NCBI RefSeq assembly: GCF_004193775.1
Contig: NC_041008.1
Span: forward strand, 16,449,731 to 16,513,730
Direction: 5' to 3'
Source: Glycine soja
Taxonomy: Eukaryota; Streptophyta; Magnoliopsida; Fabales; Fabaceae
DNA: 64,000 nt
Shown: positions 38,014 to 51,299 of the stretch, in pieces
How positions within the stretch are numbered: position 1 is the first letter of the stretch
How the letters are laid out: every line of letters starts with the position of its first letter
The notes under the pieces: generated by a model
What the model saw: only the letters and a program-made list of their open reading frames with translations
Told to the model about the DNA's origin: nothing
The model's database searches: none
Translations under genes and position numbers: made by a program

Positions 38014-40079
38014 TTTATGCTAATGTTAATCTCTTGGAATGCTTGATAGAAGCATCTTCAATGTCTCATATGTCATAAAGATAATGCCCACGCTAGGAAC
38101 AACCTTGTAGTACTCAGGCAAAATGCCTCTATACAAGCCTCGTACCCCTTCATTCTAAATTATGTGCTTGAATGTCCCAAACAAACTGGTATTGTAGACA
38201 CGTGCTCGACCACCAGCACCCTCCAACTGCTTCCTACGCCTTACAAGATCCAAGGGGAATGTTGCTGCATGTTGCAAGAGACATCAATTAAACACAAAAG
38301 TTCCCAAATGAGAAAATTGCTCCTATCTTAAGATAACTAGCTTCTATCATATGACTTCTTGGGAAAGCTTATATTGACAATAACTGACAAAATTATATAT
38401 TCTTACAAAAAAATAAGTTAACTACACTACGTAACTGATTCATTTTAAAGGCGCTAAGGCATTGTGTGTTTCAAACGAGGGCACTTGTTCATCGTTCATG
38501 AGATGAAAGTCAGCTTACACCAGTTGACACAAGATATTTGGCATTAAAAATCTGAAAACTGAAAACTACAATCATACCCAATAGACCTAAACAAATTTAT
38601 TCAATCATATCATTAATTAACATTATTTGCTCAAAGAAAAAGGCATGTATCATATCTGGAACAGGATATGTAATCTATTATCTAAAATTATATTTAAAAG
38701 AAACACTCAAGAATTGAAAAAAAATGATATTGGAGATAGCAACATTCCATAAGCACCTTACCTGTTGACGATGCAACTCCTGAAAGACTGCCACAAGCAA
38801 GACTGATCATGACAGTAGAATCATCTGGCCTAAATTTTAAAGAAATAGACTGAATATTTACAAATATATACACCAATCATGAGGAGGTAACCCCCTTCAT
38901 AATGTACTCTCAATTCAATGCAAATACAGATATTCACCTTCGGGACTGCCAAAAAGAACGTAGGCTCTCATAAACTGAAAAGCTTATAGCTATATCGGGA
39001 CCAACACCCTGTACCGCACAAGATAAGCAGTTATGTCATTTGTAAAACATAGCAGGATCATCAACATAAAGAAGCTAAAAGGTATTGAAAATACATCATG
39101 AGCATACCAACAATGTAGCTCCAAGTCCTTTGTAGAGACCCAAGAACCCTTCGTCTCTGCAAATGGTAGTAAAAGCATGTGAGATGCCCCTGTAGTATGT
39201 GGAACTTCTCTGCAAAGAAACATAGCATGTTAGTCTCAACTCAGTAAAAATAAAATCTCAAACATAAAGTCATTACAAATTGGATCAAATTCAATGGAAC
39301 ACTAAATGCCAATTAAAATATAATCAAGTCACTAATGCAAAAACTGAGCTCCGAAAATTTCTCAACTCACAACAATTGGTAAATACCTGTGCTGCAAATC
39401 GTGTTCTCACTAAATCCAAAGGATATGTAGCTGCAGCAGCTGTTATGCCAGACAAACCACCAGCTACAAAGTGTACAAAGAGATCTGCACCTGTATTTCC
39501 TCTATGCTTCTCCCCCAGAAGCAAACGTAATAGCTGTAACACAATAAAGAGACAATGAAATTGTTTCAAACTTTAGAAACATAAACAGCAACTTCTGAAC
39601 CATATACATATTATGTGAAGAGCATCAGACGTTACATTCTTGTAGCATTCATATGCATAGAAGTTGACTGAAGAATAAGGGAGACGATGAGCTATGGTCA
39701 CCAAATGCTCTAAATCCTTCTTCATTGACAATACGTGAAGCCTCACCCCAAATGCTAGGCTTGCTCAATGCTGCCAAATCAAAATGCATACCATGCACCT
39801 GATAAAGCCAACGCATGTAAAATAGTCAGAAAAACATTACTTGAAAGGACTGAATTTGAATTTAACGAGGAGAATGATGGATATACACTCTATCCTTTTC
39901 AATGAAATCAATTAACTTACGTTCTGAGATTATTAAATGTCATTGAAGGTAAAAAAACAAATAGTTACAACCATGCAATAATGATTACCAGCAGAAGAAT
40001 GATTCATCAAACAATTATCACAATTTGACTTTGAAGCTTGAAAATTTAAAGTTGAAATGGAGACAACAAATGAAACTAA

Positions 40080-40719
40080 GGGGGTGTATTCAATTAGGAT
40101 TTCAAAGAATTTTAAATGATTTTCTTTTAGTAAAAAAGTCTTGAGGTATTCAATCAAGATTTTTAAATAATAGAAATAAGTAATGTAATATTCCATCAAG
40201 ACTAGGATTTTTTAAGGAATTCTATAAACTCCGTTGATATTCAATTAATATTGCTTATAACTTAAAAAAAGTCTTTTGTCATTCAAAAGTATACAAAATT
40301 TGATGAATTTTTTTTCAGGATGAATTTTAATAGATTTAATAAAAAAAATTTAGTAGAAAATACACATCAAACAATCTCACCCAAACCCTTAAGATTTCAT
40401 AAGACTTTCTTGCTTTCTTTCTTTTTTACCAATTGACATGTATTTCTTCCCCATCGTTTATAATCCCTTGTCTTTTTGTTGAAAGCGATAAAGTGTTAGG
40501 TGAGAAAAATTCATGGATCTTTATCAATAATTTTGAATGTTTTTAAAAAATTCATGGAGTCATTTTAAATCTTATGATTTCATATTTTATAAATCCATTA
40601 AAATTCGAATTACAAAATTCTAATTGTAAAAATCTTTTTAAAAAATCTTAAAAGTCATTATTCCATCCTTACAAAGTTTTTTAAAATAGTATTTTAAAAT
40701 CTTAATCCAATACATTCCC
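40080..40719. mobile_element. PIF/Harbinger-like MITE in intron 1 of the carrier
   Basis: It starts GGGGGTGTATTCAATTAGGA. The right end in reverse complement is GGGAATGTATTGGATTAAGA. TAA flanks both sides (40077-40079 and 40720-40722), the 3-bp target duplication of Tourist/PIF elements. It is 640 bp, non-coding, and has an internal repeat of the end motif ('gaggtattcaatcaagat', 40143). Confidence 0.75.
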
Positions 40720-41058
40720 TAAGTAAACAAGACAAGAATATAAAAATTGCCTTACATTGTATAAAAATTAAACTCAAAATATTCCATGATATTTCTTTCT
40801 GTGGCACACATACTAGAAAACCTTATGTACTATGAATTTCATTTCAATTAGTTGACAAATGAGATTCGAATTGAATCTACCACTGAAACCAACCAACCAA
40901 CTAACTAAACCAGAAGCCAAAACCTCAAAATCCACATCCATGACATGCTAGGCAACCCAAAATTCAAAATCTTAGAATGTGTGTCATGGGTCTAACTTTA
41001 CCTTACAAAACCAGCTTGTATGATGAGGGTTGCACCACTTATATACTTTAATTTGGCC

Positions 41059-41216
41059 CATGGTTTTAAATTGCAGTCGTGGTCGCGTTGCGATAAGTCA
41101 GAAAACCTTTATATTGCAAGAAAATGCGGCTGATGCAGCCATTGCGGTGACGGTGAATCAAAATACCTTGACATTGCGGCCACAATTGCGGTTGCGGAAC
41201 GCTATTTAAAACCATG
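41059..41216. mobile_element. Short fold-back MITE in intron 1 of the carrier
   Basis: CATGGTTTTAAATTGCAG on the left answers CATGGTTTTAAATAGCG in reverse complement on the right. It is 158 bp long, and the interior is unusually GC-rich (GTCGTGGTCGCGTTGCG; ATTGCGGTTGCGG). Its decayed relative may lie at about 29775-29960. Confidence 0.75.
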
Positions 41217-41417
41217 ATTTGGCCATTCCATAGTCGATGTGGAATCTCTAAATCTCTAACACATTCATAACAAATACTTTTTCTAAATAAATCAAAAAGA
41301 AACCTGAAAAAGGATGGTGAGGCGTGCAAGTGGAGCAGTGCAGGTCTTGGCAAAAGCACCGGCTAATCCAACCGCTAGAAGCTGAGACACCGTTCCCATT
41401 TGCTGCTGCTGCAACAT

Positions 41418-44341
41418 TCTCACATTGTTTTTGATTTGTTTCCATGCCCACCTTCAACCGTCACACCCATTCGTGCTGCTTCCATACCCAACACCCAAAA
41501 ATTCAATTTTTAACAGAAAAATAAATAAATAAAAAGACCCTTGTTCTTCTTCTTCTCTGTTTTTTTTTTACTCGGAGTACCCGATTAACCTCGGAAACCT
41601 CAAATGCTAGTTCCCAGGAGAGGATGATGGATTGTTGTTGTTACATCATACATGGGTGATGGAATGGGTCTTTTCCTCGACAAGGAACAGGGCGTGAAGA
41701 TGAAGGAGAATAAATAAACAGCTGAATAAGAAAACAAAAAAGAAAAAGAAAAAAGAAAAGCATTTGTTTTAATTCTGAGAAAGTGAAGCCTTGGAAGTGA
41801 AGAAAAACAACAAAAGGAAAAGGGTTTAGGTGTGAACGAATTAGGGTTTTACGGAGTGGGACGGTGCAGTGATTTATTCCACGAGTTCGGTGCAGTTCTC
41901 GCGGGTGTAGTACGGTCAATAGATGAAGTTTAACCAAAAATTGTGAATTTAAAGAAATTGAAAAACTAGAAAAAATTTAGAGACAAACAATGAATTATAG
42001 ATATATAGCATGGATAAGATAGATATTATATCATATTATATCGTATTCTATCCACCAAATAAACTATAAAAGCATTAAAAATATAATTTATTCAAAACAT
42101 TTTTATTTTGTGATACTCAATCACGCTCATGGTACTCAAATCTTATTTTCTGATCATTATTTATTCTTTATTATATTGGTGTGATAGATTTTGTATAAAA
42201 ATTAATTGTATATAAGTTTTGATTTTATAAGTTGAGATAATTATACGAATTGTTTTAATTTTTTTAGAGTTATTTAAACAAATTTATTGAAATTCTTAAA
42301 TTTAATGTGATATTATCACATCGGATTTAATTCCTCTAAAATCAGAAAATACAATTTAGAGGATAAAATGTACTTATATCATTGATTGAAATCAACGATT
42401 AAAAATTATAATAAAATTATTGCAGTTTATAAATTTAATTTTATAGGAGCCGAAACAGGATTTTTATCAATTTATGTACTTATATTGTTCTATTTATGCT
42501 TATACTGACGTCTCTCAAAAGTTTTTTTTTTACAATATTTTAATTTCCCTCCATTTATAACAGAAAAAGTATACTATGATATTTTGTTATATAAATTAAA
42601 GAAGATTTATGTGAGGTAAAAAATGTATTGAGTAAATTTGTCTAAAATAAAGAAATATAAATATAATTTGCCAAAAATCAAACACTGAACTTTATATTGT
42701 ACAACTTTCTTTTATTTTTACGCAAATCAAACAAACCTTTTGCTTGCACTTGTGTGCCTTAACTTATTTGGTATTAATGAATAATGATAGATTAGGAATT
42801 TTTTATTTTTTTTACTGATAGATTAGGATTCTTAGCATCAATGAGTAACTCCATTGCTCATTCTTGGTGGCCGCAGAAACGCTAATCTTTATGCTTGGGT
42901 TTGATAAATAATTGATGGGAGCTACTATTCACACAATTAAAATTGTTTTTCTCAGCATTCACGTGAGTAACTTTTTACTAATTTCCAAAAATACTCTTTC
43001 CATGGAAACACGGTTAGAGTCGTTCACTTGTACTACAGAATCATAATCACGGTTTCATTGTATATAATTAGAGTGAAAAAATAAATAAATAACGGAAATA
43101 CAATTTCATTTTACCATGAACCAGTTCATGTGGCCAGGCAAAGTCTGAACTTTACTAGCGAAATTCCAACCTATCATTAAATTTGATCGAGCTAGCCCAA
43201 TCCAAAAATGTGCTGGCTTGTAGTAGCTCAGCCTAATAGCCCGAATTGAAATCTACAACCGAAGCTGGATTCACTGATCTTACAATCACAACTTTTGTTA
43301 ATCAAGCTTTGTGGCCAAGGAAGATTTTATTTAATCTTAACTTGGAATAGAAAGAGACTGGAGATTCTTGTTGAAAACCAAGTTGCTATTGCTATTTCTC
43401 CTAGTCCTTTCTTTCATGGGAAAACCAAGCATTAATTTCAACATCAACTTATTTTTTTTATGAGAAGTAGAGAAACATGGAGATATTTATCTGATTTACA
43501 GTAAAACAGAAATTCAACAGATATTTACTCCGTTTCATTATCAGTTAGCAAATTCGAATTACAACTCCTAAAGCAGGGAGGAGTGTTAGTAAATGTGTTT
43601 AAGACTGCTAATAGGAATTGTGAATGTATTTTATTTGTTTCTCTTGTTTCTGTTTTTAGGGAATAGTTATTTTGTTGTTTTTTGGTCATGGCATAACTAA
43701 TTTTAGGACCATTTTGTTAGTGGAGAGTTGTTTTTTTAACTTGAAGTTGTAATGTTTCTGATGTTTTTTTGGCATTTTCTCTTACTCAGGTAAAACTAAG
43801 ATTCTGATTTCTGAGATTACAATAGCATCAAACTACAATTCATTAATTAGCATAGTTCAATTGGAGTGCAGAAGTGCTTCCTTATAGATTTTAGAACGAA
43901 CAGCGCTTTGTTTTTGTAGGTGGTGATAAAGAAAAAATGACTGTTGGATAAGGTGGCACACAATGAGGAAATTTTCAGAAAGAATTTGAGGATGGTATAG
44001 ACGGAAAACATGAAAAAGTTGAAATTGACTATGGTTTATAGGGTTGGTAAGTGATAACATTGTGTTGCTAAGTGGCATGGTTTGTTATAAAATTGACATA
44101 AGATGTTTGGATTTACCATTTCAGAGAGTATGTGAAAATGCATTGTGCATTAAGCTACTTACTAGTATTTATAGGATCTCGATATTAACTAACCCAAAAC
44201 CATATTTAAGGATGGGAGAACAACAGAGAATAATAAGAAGCATAAATATAAGACACCAAGAGATGTGATAATATATTTGTTCTAATTGGTGCATTTCCCT
44301 CTGTTGTCTAAATGGCATTAGTAATTAAAATTAGAACGACC
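41418..44341. other. Intergenic region between NPF 3' end and carrier 5' end
   Basis: Both neighbours are transcribed leftward, so this region holds the carrier promoter and 5' UTR (about 41418-42000, relatively GC-richer) and the NPF 3' side. Open frames at 41641-41937 and 43857-44078 show no family motif and are taken as untranslated or chance. A fused polypyrimidine and TTCTTCTTC stretch near 41540-41565 is typical of plant 5' UTRs. Confidence 0.5.
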
Positions 44342-47300
44342 CTAAACCTTGGTTTCCACCCCCTCACAGTCACTTTTGCCTTCATAGCAATCAGCCACTG
44401 CTAACTTTTGCACATTTTTGTAGGAATATCGACGGGCAACAAACACAAACAAGAACAAATTCACCGTGGCTATGGCTGCCAATAGCCAATAGAATTTGTC
44501 CAATCGACTACTATTCAAGTCCTTACCAAACCAACTTTTCCCACTCTTCTTAGTGATGTGATCAACAACTGTTATCAGCATACTACTTAGGAAACTCGCT
44601 GCACCAATTACACTAAGGTAAAATGCTATGCCTAGGCTTCTCATTGAGTCAGGAACTTGATCATAAAAGTACTCTTGCAAACCCACAAGAGTAAAACCAT
44701 CACCAAAACCAATAATGAGAAACTGTGGTGCCAACCAGAACACACTCATTGTTAGTGAACCCTTCAAGGGGTCCCTCTCAACAGCCTCAAGCCTTTTTTT
44801 CTCCACCAAAGCTGCTACTATCATTGTAGCAATAGAGAAGAGCATTCCAAAGCCAATCCTCTGAAGAATGTTGATTCCTCTCTCGTTTTGTGTTACCCTT
44901 CTTAACGCAGGCACAAGAATCTTGTCATATATGGCCACAGAAACTACCATTCCCAATGCAGCAACTGTGAAGATTGAAGCTGGAGGAATCTCAAACCCTT
45001 CACCTATCTTTCTGTTCAACTGGGTGCCTTGTTTGACGAAGAATGTAGCTGTTTGTGCTACACACATACCAAATGGTATGGTGGATACCCAAATGGGGAT
45101 AATGTTGATAATAAGCTTCATTTCTTCAACCTTAGTTACAGTTGCTAGGTTCCATGGACTCTGCTTCTCTGCTGAACTTCCATCATCAACAAGAATTGCT
45201 GCCTTGTCAAGAAATCTGAAATCAAATTATACCAAGGATGAATTACATGTTAAAAAATAAATTTGGTAGAGAGGTTAAAATGGAACAAAACATCATAATC
45301 AGTTCTGTTCTAAGCATAGAATTTAATTAGAAGTTTAGAACATACTGGTAGTATAAAAGTTTTTACAGTGTCATATATGATAAGATTGTTAACTTTTGCA
45401 ATAATTACTTTAAAAGTCATATATAAGGTGATTTTTAATTAATTGGCACTGTAAAATTATTTAGATGGATAGTGTATCAAAATTAATCTCTGAGACAGTG
45501 TTAAAAACAGAGATACATTTTGGTTGCACTAAGGAGAAAAGAACAGAAAAAGAAAGTGTTTTATTTTGTTGTGTTTGCTTGCCAAATACTAGCAAGTCAT
45601 GCTACTTACTTGAGTTTGTTAGTGTGACACAGATATCTTCTATTGTTGCTGTTATACTTGGGAACCTCATACAATTGATCAGGATTAGAAGGATATGGAA
45701 GCTTTCTTTTGGAAATGGCAGCGACAAGAACTTGCAACATTGGAGTTAAGGGACTCCCAGTTGGTACCCTATAACGATAAAATGGCCTTCCAATTATGAA
45801 GATGAGCAGTGAAAAGGCCATGACCACTGTGAAGATAATATCAGCAGCTCCCCAGTTTATGTTGTCTTGTATGTAAACAATGAGGGTCACTCCAACAATA
45901 AGTCCACTGCATAGAGCACAATTCCACCAATTGAAAAAGGACATTTTTTGTCTCCTTTCTCCATCATGATCCTCATCAAATTGGTCAGCTCCAAAGCTCT
46001 CCAAGGAGGGTTTGTGCCCTCCAGTTCCAAAAGATATAAGGTAAATGGCCAGGAAGAAAACCACTTCATGAATTCTCCTTGGTTCAGTGCACATGTCTGT
46101 GCCATCACATGGCTTTAAGCTTGGTAAGAACCAAGACAGAGTAAGGAGAACCAAACCCTGCATTTTATTTATTTTTATTTATGAGAACAAGTTTTCTTAG
46201 TTAGAAGATGTAGAGGAAATGTACAAATCAATAATGAAAATATATGTCTTTAAAAAAAATGATAATATTTGTAATACTAAGGCTATGTTTGGATTTTCGG
46301 TGTAAGAGTTCAAAAGTATGTTTGAGAGTAAAATCAGTTTGAGCGCTAGGTTGTAATGAAATAGTGATTGAGCTTACAATGAGATAAACAATGGATGATG
46401 CCAGCACAGTGGAGTAACGGCCCAAATATGCATCAGCTATGAATCCACCAAACAGTGGCATCAAAGTTGTGACACCAGCCCAGTAGTTCACATTTCTTGC
46501 TGCTGTTTTGAGTTCTTGATGCATAACCTTTGTGAGGTAAAGGACCAAACTAGTTGCTATTCCGAAGTAGCTCAATCTCTCGCTAGTCTCAATAGCTGAA
46601 AACAAGGATCAAATTAAAATCTTATGGTTGATGGCACTTGATGAAAATAAACAACTTGATTCAAACTTGTAAGCTCCAATCATGATTGATTGTATAAACA
46701 CATGTTACTTAATATTTAGGTACTCTAAATTGGAAGATCTTGAGAGCATCTGGTAAGTAACAGATTAATTTGAAGTAGTAAATTTCTTTCAGATAAGTGG
46801 TATAAATAAGTTATTATTTCCATATTTATTCTTCAATTCTTCTCTAATTGAGATCCTTGGGCTACCCAAATCGCATGAAACTAAGAAGAAAAAAAGAAAT
46901 TAAGATATGCTACAGTATAGAATACATGATAAATACGGACAAAAATTTTGCTAGTCTATTTGTAAAAAAAAATGCTAGTCTTGGATTAAATAAATGTAAG
47001 AAAATTGTTAGCTTCTTGTTATTTAATATTGTAAGTTCAAGTGGTAATATTAACATTTTGATAGATACATAAAACTAATATAGTGATTTTAATTTACTTG
47101 CTTGATGCTTATGTGTATGGAAGATATTATTCAAAGGACCACGTACAAACGTGGATCGATCAACTATTTGAAAGAGAACAAACTACTAGAGCCACAAATC
47201 CCTAATCTTGTACTTGGAAAGCCTCAATTGGACAAGAAAGCAAACAGGTACGATTCCATTCTTTGCATTTTGACACGCGAAGAGAATCATGGGTTTAGTC

Positions 47301-50300
47301 AAAGTCTTGTATATGAAAAGGAGAAATTTTTTAAAAAATAAATAAATACTCCCATAGGTCCCAGGTTTTGATTCATTTAAATTAAGTATTTCTCTCTTTT
47401 TAATACGATATAGACTTGGAGGGGTCCACAGCGCATTAGCTTGCTATTATAGAAATTTAATGTCAAATGCTCTTCTGACAAAATATGATAGGAGGAAATT
47501 AATGTCTCATTCTAATCAAGTGTGTGATGTGTCATAACCAAGATGAAGATAGCCATCATAGTCATGAGTTTAAGGATTAGGATACAGTTAAGAAAATCTG
47601 ACCTTATGTTTGGATATACACCTTTGAGTTTATTTGGAGGTAGCAAAATTTATTTTTTTAATAATTTAAACCAGCCTTCAAATGTTATTATTATATATAA
47701 ATCAAGTTCATGGCTAGGTAGGTGCAAAAGAATTTCTTAAAGCTTGGGATAATGGAGCTGCACGAGTTGCTAATGAAAGTAGATGTTTTCTTTTTGGTTC
47801 CAATCCGTTGAATGTCTTCTCTAGAATCGGACTGTCTTCTCTTTGGCCTCACAAAATTAATATATATAAAACCACATAATGCAAAGAATTGTTTGCAAAT
47901 CAACATGTATGCACTACATCAGAAACACAAGGTCCAGTCTCATGTCTTTTATTATTAAGTCTTTTAAACAAGTTGATATATAAATATTAGAAAGAATGTT
48001 AAACCAAATAATGTAAGATATGTGCCTTTTTAAATAAAATTAAAGATACAGCCACTTGTAGAGTCGGATTGAGTTAATATAGTACGATAAGGTTCATTAT
48101 TGAACATGCTTTTTATAATGTTGACACCCATGTAACCATGTTAATTTACAGGGTACACACCGGAGATAGTGGATTTTGGCTTTGGAGTTTCGAGTCAGTT
48201 CTTTAGTTTCATTCCTTCCGACAAGCATAGCGGATAAATTAAGCATGAGCTAGCTATCCTTATAAGTTCAAGCTATGTTTTAATTAGTTCTTCCTAATTT
48301 TGCTGTTTTACCTTTTGTTCAGGATTGGTCCTCTACTATTTTTTTTCTATGAAGGTGGTTTCTTGTAGTGTATTAGTTTCCTGCCTATTACCCCTTGACT
48401 GCAACTCATGTTTAATTAGATAAAATTTTAGACTACTTCTCATATTTTTAATGCAAATATATTTTAGGAGAAATAAATTAATTTTTTTAAAAATGATTTT
48501 AAGTGTGAATTGAGGCAATTTTTTTTAAAAAATGTTAACAATGTATATTTAAAATCAATAAAACAAATAATATATTCAATATTTTTTAACTAGATCATAA
48601 TACACTTTCCTAGAAAAAAAATACAAAACACATAAAATGATTTTATTCTATGATACATTTAACTTTTGTTTTATCAATAAATTTTAGTTGTTAATTTTCA
48701 TTAATGAGAAAATTCAAACTCATAATGTCTCCTTCCTCTTCTTCTTTCTTATTAGTGTTTAGAAAAATTCAAACTTAAGATTTCTCTTTCTTTTCTTTAT
48801 TTATTACTAAATCAATCTTATATTTTTTTATTCTACATACTTCTTTTAAAAGTTTAACAACAACACATGCATTTAATTATATGTGGAATTTGTTTTAAGT
48901 TATAATGAAATATGATCATATATAAATTGTGTGTTCTAGAACTCAATTAATGCTACTATGCATACAACAGGTAGAATTTCAGAACTAGCGGAATATCACG
49001 ATTCACGTGGTTTCTGAAAAATTTGCTTATTCTCAATTGGAATCCTGAAATTGTTATTAGTTTGTGGTAAAGGATATAAGGTCGGCCACTTCAGCGCCGC
49101 ACTTTATATATACACTATACAAGTTTCATGCAATGGTCCATGTACAATAATCACGTACGTTTTCAACCTTTAAATACTTAACACGATTGATTTAAATCAG
49201 GGTCAGTATCTTAAAAAGAAGCACCACTACTAATAGCAACATTCTTAGTGATAGCATCCATTAGCCTTTATGTGGTTGATATCGTTTATCATATCATAAT
49301 TTTAATGGTCTTATGATAATGTCTATTAGTGGGTAGTGGGTATTAATATGTGGGACTGAGAATCCACCGCTTTTCATGGTCGTACTGTTTTTTACTTAAA
49401 CTAGCGTGGAGTACAAGGGAAATTGACCATAATCATTTCCCCTTTTTTGTTCAGAGCAATAATTCTTCTTACGCTTGAACATATATATATGGATATGATT
49501 CTTACCTTGATAAATGACCACTCAAATGATATTCTAATTAAGTTCTGTTTGGATACAAGGTATTTTTATAAATTTTCTACTAAAAATATAGAATTTTTTT
49601 CAAGAAAAGAGACTCTCAAAATCTATCAATTCCAAAGGACTCTTAATCATATATCAAAACAAGATCTTAGATCATTTTTCAAGAGGTTTGATTTTAAAAT
49701 TAGAGTCCTTATAAATTTTTTTTATTTTCTTAATTGCTTTGTAACCAAATAAATAAATAAGTCTGAGCATATCTAAAACATAGTGTAGAAGCTTGTTATT
49801 CCGACTACTTGTCTAAACCACTAACCAAGCGACATGCATATATGCAGCTTTTGAGAACCTTATTCACAACATATCGTTTTCTGTATTAGAGTATGATTTG
49901 ACTATATCTTCGGATGGAATAGATGTTTCATAAACTCCTTTAATGCATTCTATCTATATTCATGAATCATAAGAAAAGTTATTCTCCTCGGATGATTTGG
50001 ATTATTAAAAATGTAGATAATGTTATATGTGTGTATGTACGTACGTATAAGTTGGATGAGGCATTTCTTATTTATGAGATTTGTTTGCTTTGTGTCAGGG
50101 AATATATATTGTGATGATATAGATGCATGTGTGGGCGATTAATGCAGCATATTTTAGGAATTTATTCTAATGAAAATGAAAAGAGATTGTGAAGGCTTAA
50201 TGTTGGGCATAATTAAGGAGCGAAAACAGAAAGAAAATATAGACATATATATATATATATATGAATCTTTCCCAATTTATTATTTTGTGTTCGCTATGTT

Positions 50301-51164
50301 TAAGGAGTGTACGGTGACTTACAACTTTTTTATAAACATTAATTTTTAACTCATAATTTTAATAAGTTTCACTGAAAAACTTATTATTATAAGATGTTTT
50401 AAATTTATGAATAAAATCCTTTTTGTTAAAAATTTATCAAACAAGTGTTTAATCAAACTATTTAACTGAGCACACCATACTGTCTAAAACTATATTCTTC
50501 ATTAAACAAGGAGCGCCTCTTTAACAATTATTTGTCATTATTAGCAGCTATCACTAAGCCAATAACTTTAGGTCAATATATTCTTCATTCAGATGTAACA
50601 TGCGAGAAGCCACACTATGCAAACTCGTTTCATAAAACATTTTAGTAGAGGCATCTTTGTGTTATTACTATATATATATACAATAGTGCAGAAGACAAAA
50701 AATTATGTAGAGCTCAAGAACAAGGGTTTCAGCAAACACAAGGAGGGACTCTGGTAACTGATTAAAGCTAACTAGAAGTGATAAAAATAGATGCATGAAG
50801 GAAATATTTCAAGAGTAGTAGTAGTAGTAGGTGAAAGTTTGAGAAAGAATAGGAGCTAGAAGCTTTCCCTACACTTTATTGAGAACCAAAAGGAGCATAA
50901 AGAAAACAACACATAAAACCAAATTAAACTGCATGTCCAAATCCAGTAACTAGCTAGCTAGTATATATGGAATGCAATATTAATAATTAACTTGTATTGA
51001 AGCAACTAATTAAACTCCTTACCAATAATGAAGAGAGCAGCTTTCCAAGAACCAGTTGAAGCTCTGAGTGGAACCCTGCCTTTGTGGTCCACTGAAGAAT
51101 CAAGAACCCATTTCACCTCATCACCCTCTTCTGGTTTCACTTCAAGACTAACCTTCTTCTCCAT
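44342..51164 (-). CDS. NRT1/PTR family transporter, NPF5.6/5.7-like (593 aa)
   Basis: A proton-coupled transporter of the major facilitator superfamily in the plant NPF (nitrate/peptide) family, expected in a membrane of the cell. The four exons, 51164-51023, 46595-46378, 46157-45610 and 45215-44342, join in phase (142+218+548+874 bp) and end at TAA (44344-44342). Twelve hydrophobic segments are spread in the usual 6+6 pattern around a central loop (about residues 285-340). The ETSER motif at 50-54 fits ExxE(R/K), needed for proton coupling. FGADQFDED and DQVPDSMRSLGIAFYLS are family hallmarks. The central WNLATVTKVEEMK and the tail GKDLNSSRLDKFYWLL point to the NPF5 clade. The substrate is not predictable. 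Length is normal (550-620). Intron 1 is 4.43 kb; the others are 220-390 bp. No lesion is seen. Confidence 0.93.
46596..51022 (-). other. Long first intron of the NPF gene (4.4 kb)
   Basis: Donor G|GTAAGG at 51022 and acceptor TTTTCAG at 46598-46596. Contents are AT-rich, with (AT) tracts at about 50246-50263 and short (AGT) repeats at 50815-50832. Open frames (for example 49423-49752) lack family motifs. I see no bounded transposon, although an intron this long in an NPF gene usually reflects old insertions. Confidence 0.75.
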
Positions 51165-51290
51165 CTTGCAGTGTTGCTTCAGTATTGCTACTTTAATTCT
51201 ACTGCAAGTAGAGAAGACTAACCCTTCTAGCCTTGCTTCTTGCTAGTGTCTATCTATTTACACGCACCAACCTTTAACCTCAGGACCTCT

Positions 51291-51297
51291 CTTTATA
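51291..51297 (-). promoter_or_regulatory. Candidate TATA box of the NPF gene
   Basis: TATAAAG on the minus strand, in the context CTCTATAAAGAGAGG, 127 bp upstream of the ATG at 51164. That would give a start of transcription near 51265 and a 5' UTR of about 100 nt, normal for plants. Confidence 0.6.
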
Positions 51298-51299
51298 GA

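Larger units (their letters stand above)
38026..41417 (-). pseudogene. Mitochondrial substrate carrier (SLC25-type), seven exons, disrupted
   Basis: The exons are 41417-41304, 39798-39636, 39533-39387, 39209-39108, 39008-38938, 38829-38762 and 38264-38026, all with GT-AG introns and consistent phases. The product would be about 305 residues with three Solcar repeats, as usual for the family. Signatures are GLAGAFAKTCTAPLARLTIL (repeat 1), AGGLSGITAAAATYPLDLVR (repeat 2) and ACGSLSGVASST then ATFPLDLVRRRKQLEG (repeat 3). It resembles Arabidopsis At3g53940/At2g37890/At3g55640 (recalled); the substrate is unknown to me. There are two lesions. In exon 2 the frame changes between EEGFRAF and VTIAHRLPYSSVNF, a 14-bp gap at about 39702-39705 that removes the usual WKGN. 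In exon 7 a TAG (38157-38155) replaces a sense codon in HII*NEG. The ATG at 41417 is the first in frame after an upstream TGA. A MULE sits 3 bp past the stop. Confidence 0.9.

Noticed and set aside
41641..41937. Minus-strand open frame of 98 codons upstream of the carrier
   Set aside because: It sits in the expected 5' UTR and promoter, ends before the carrier ATG and has no family match.
44868..45260. Plus-strand open frame of 130 codons
   Set aside because: It is the antisense shadow of NPF exon 4, which has a full family match on the minus strand.
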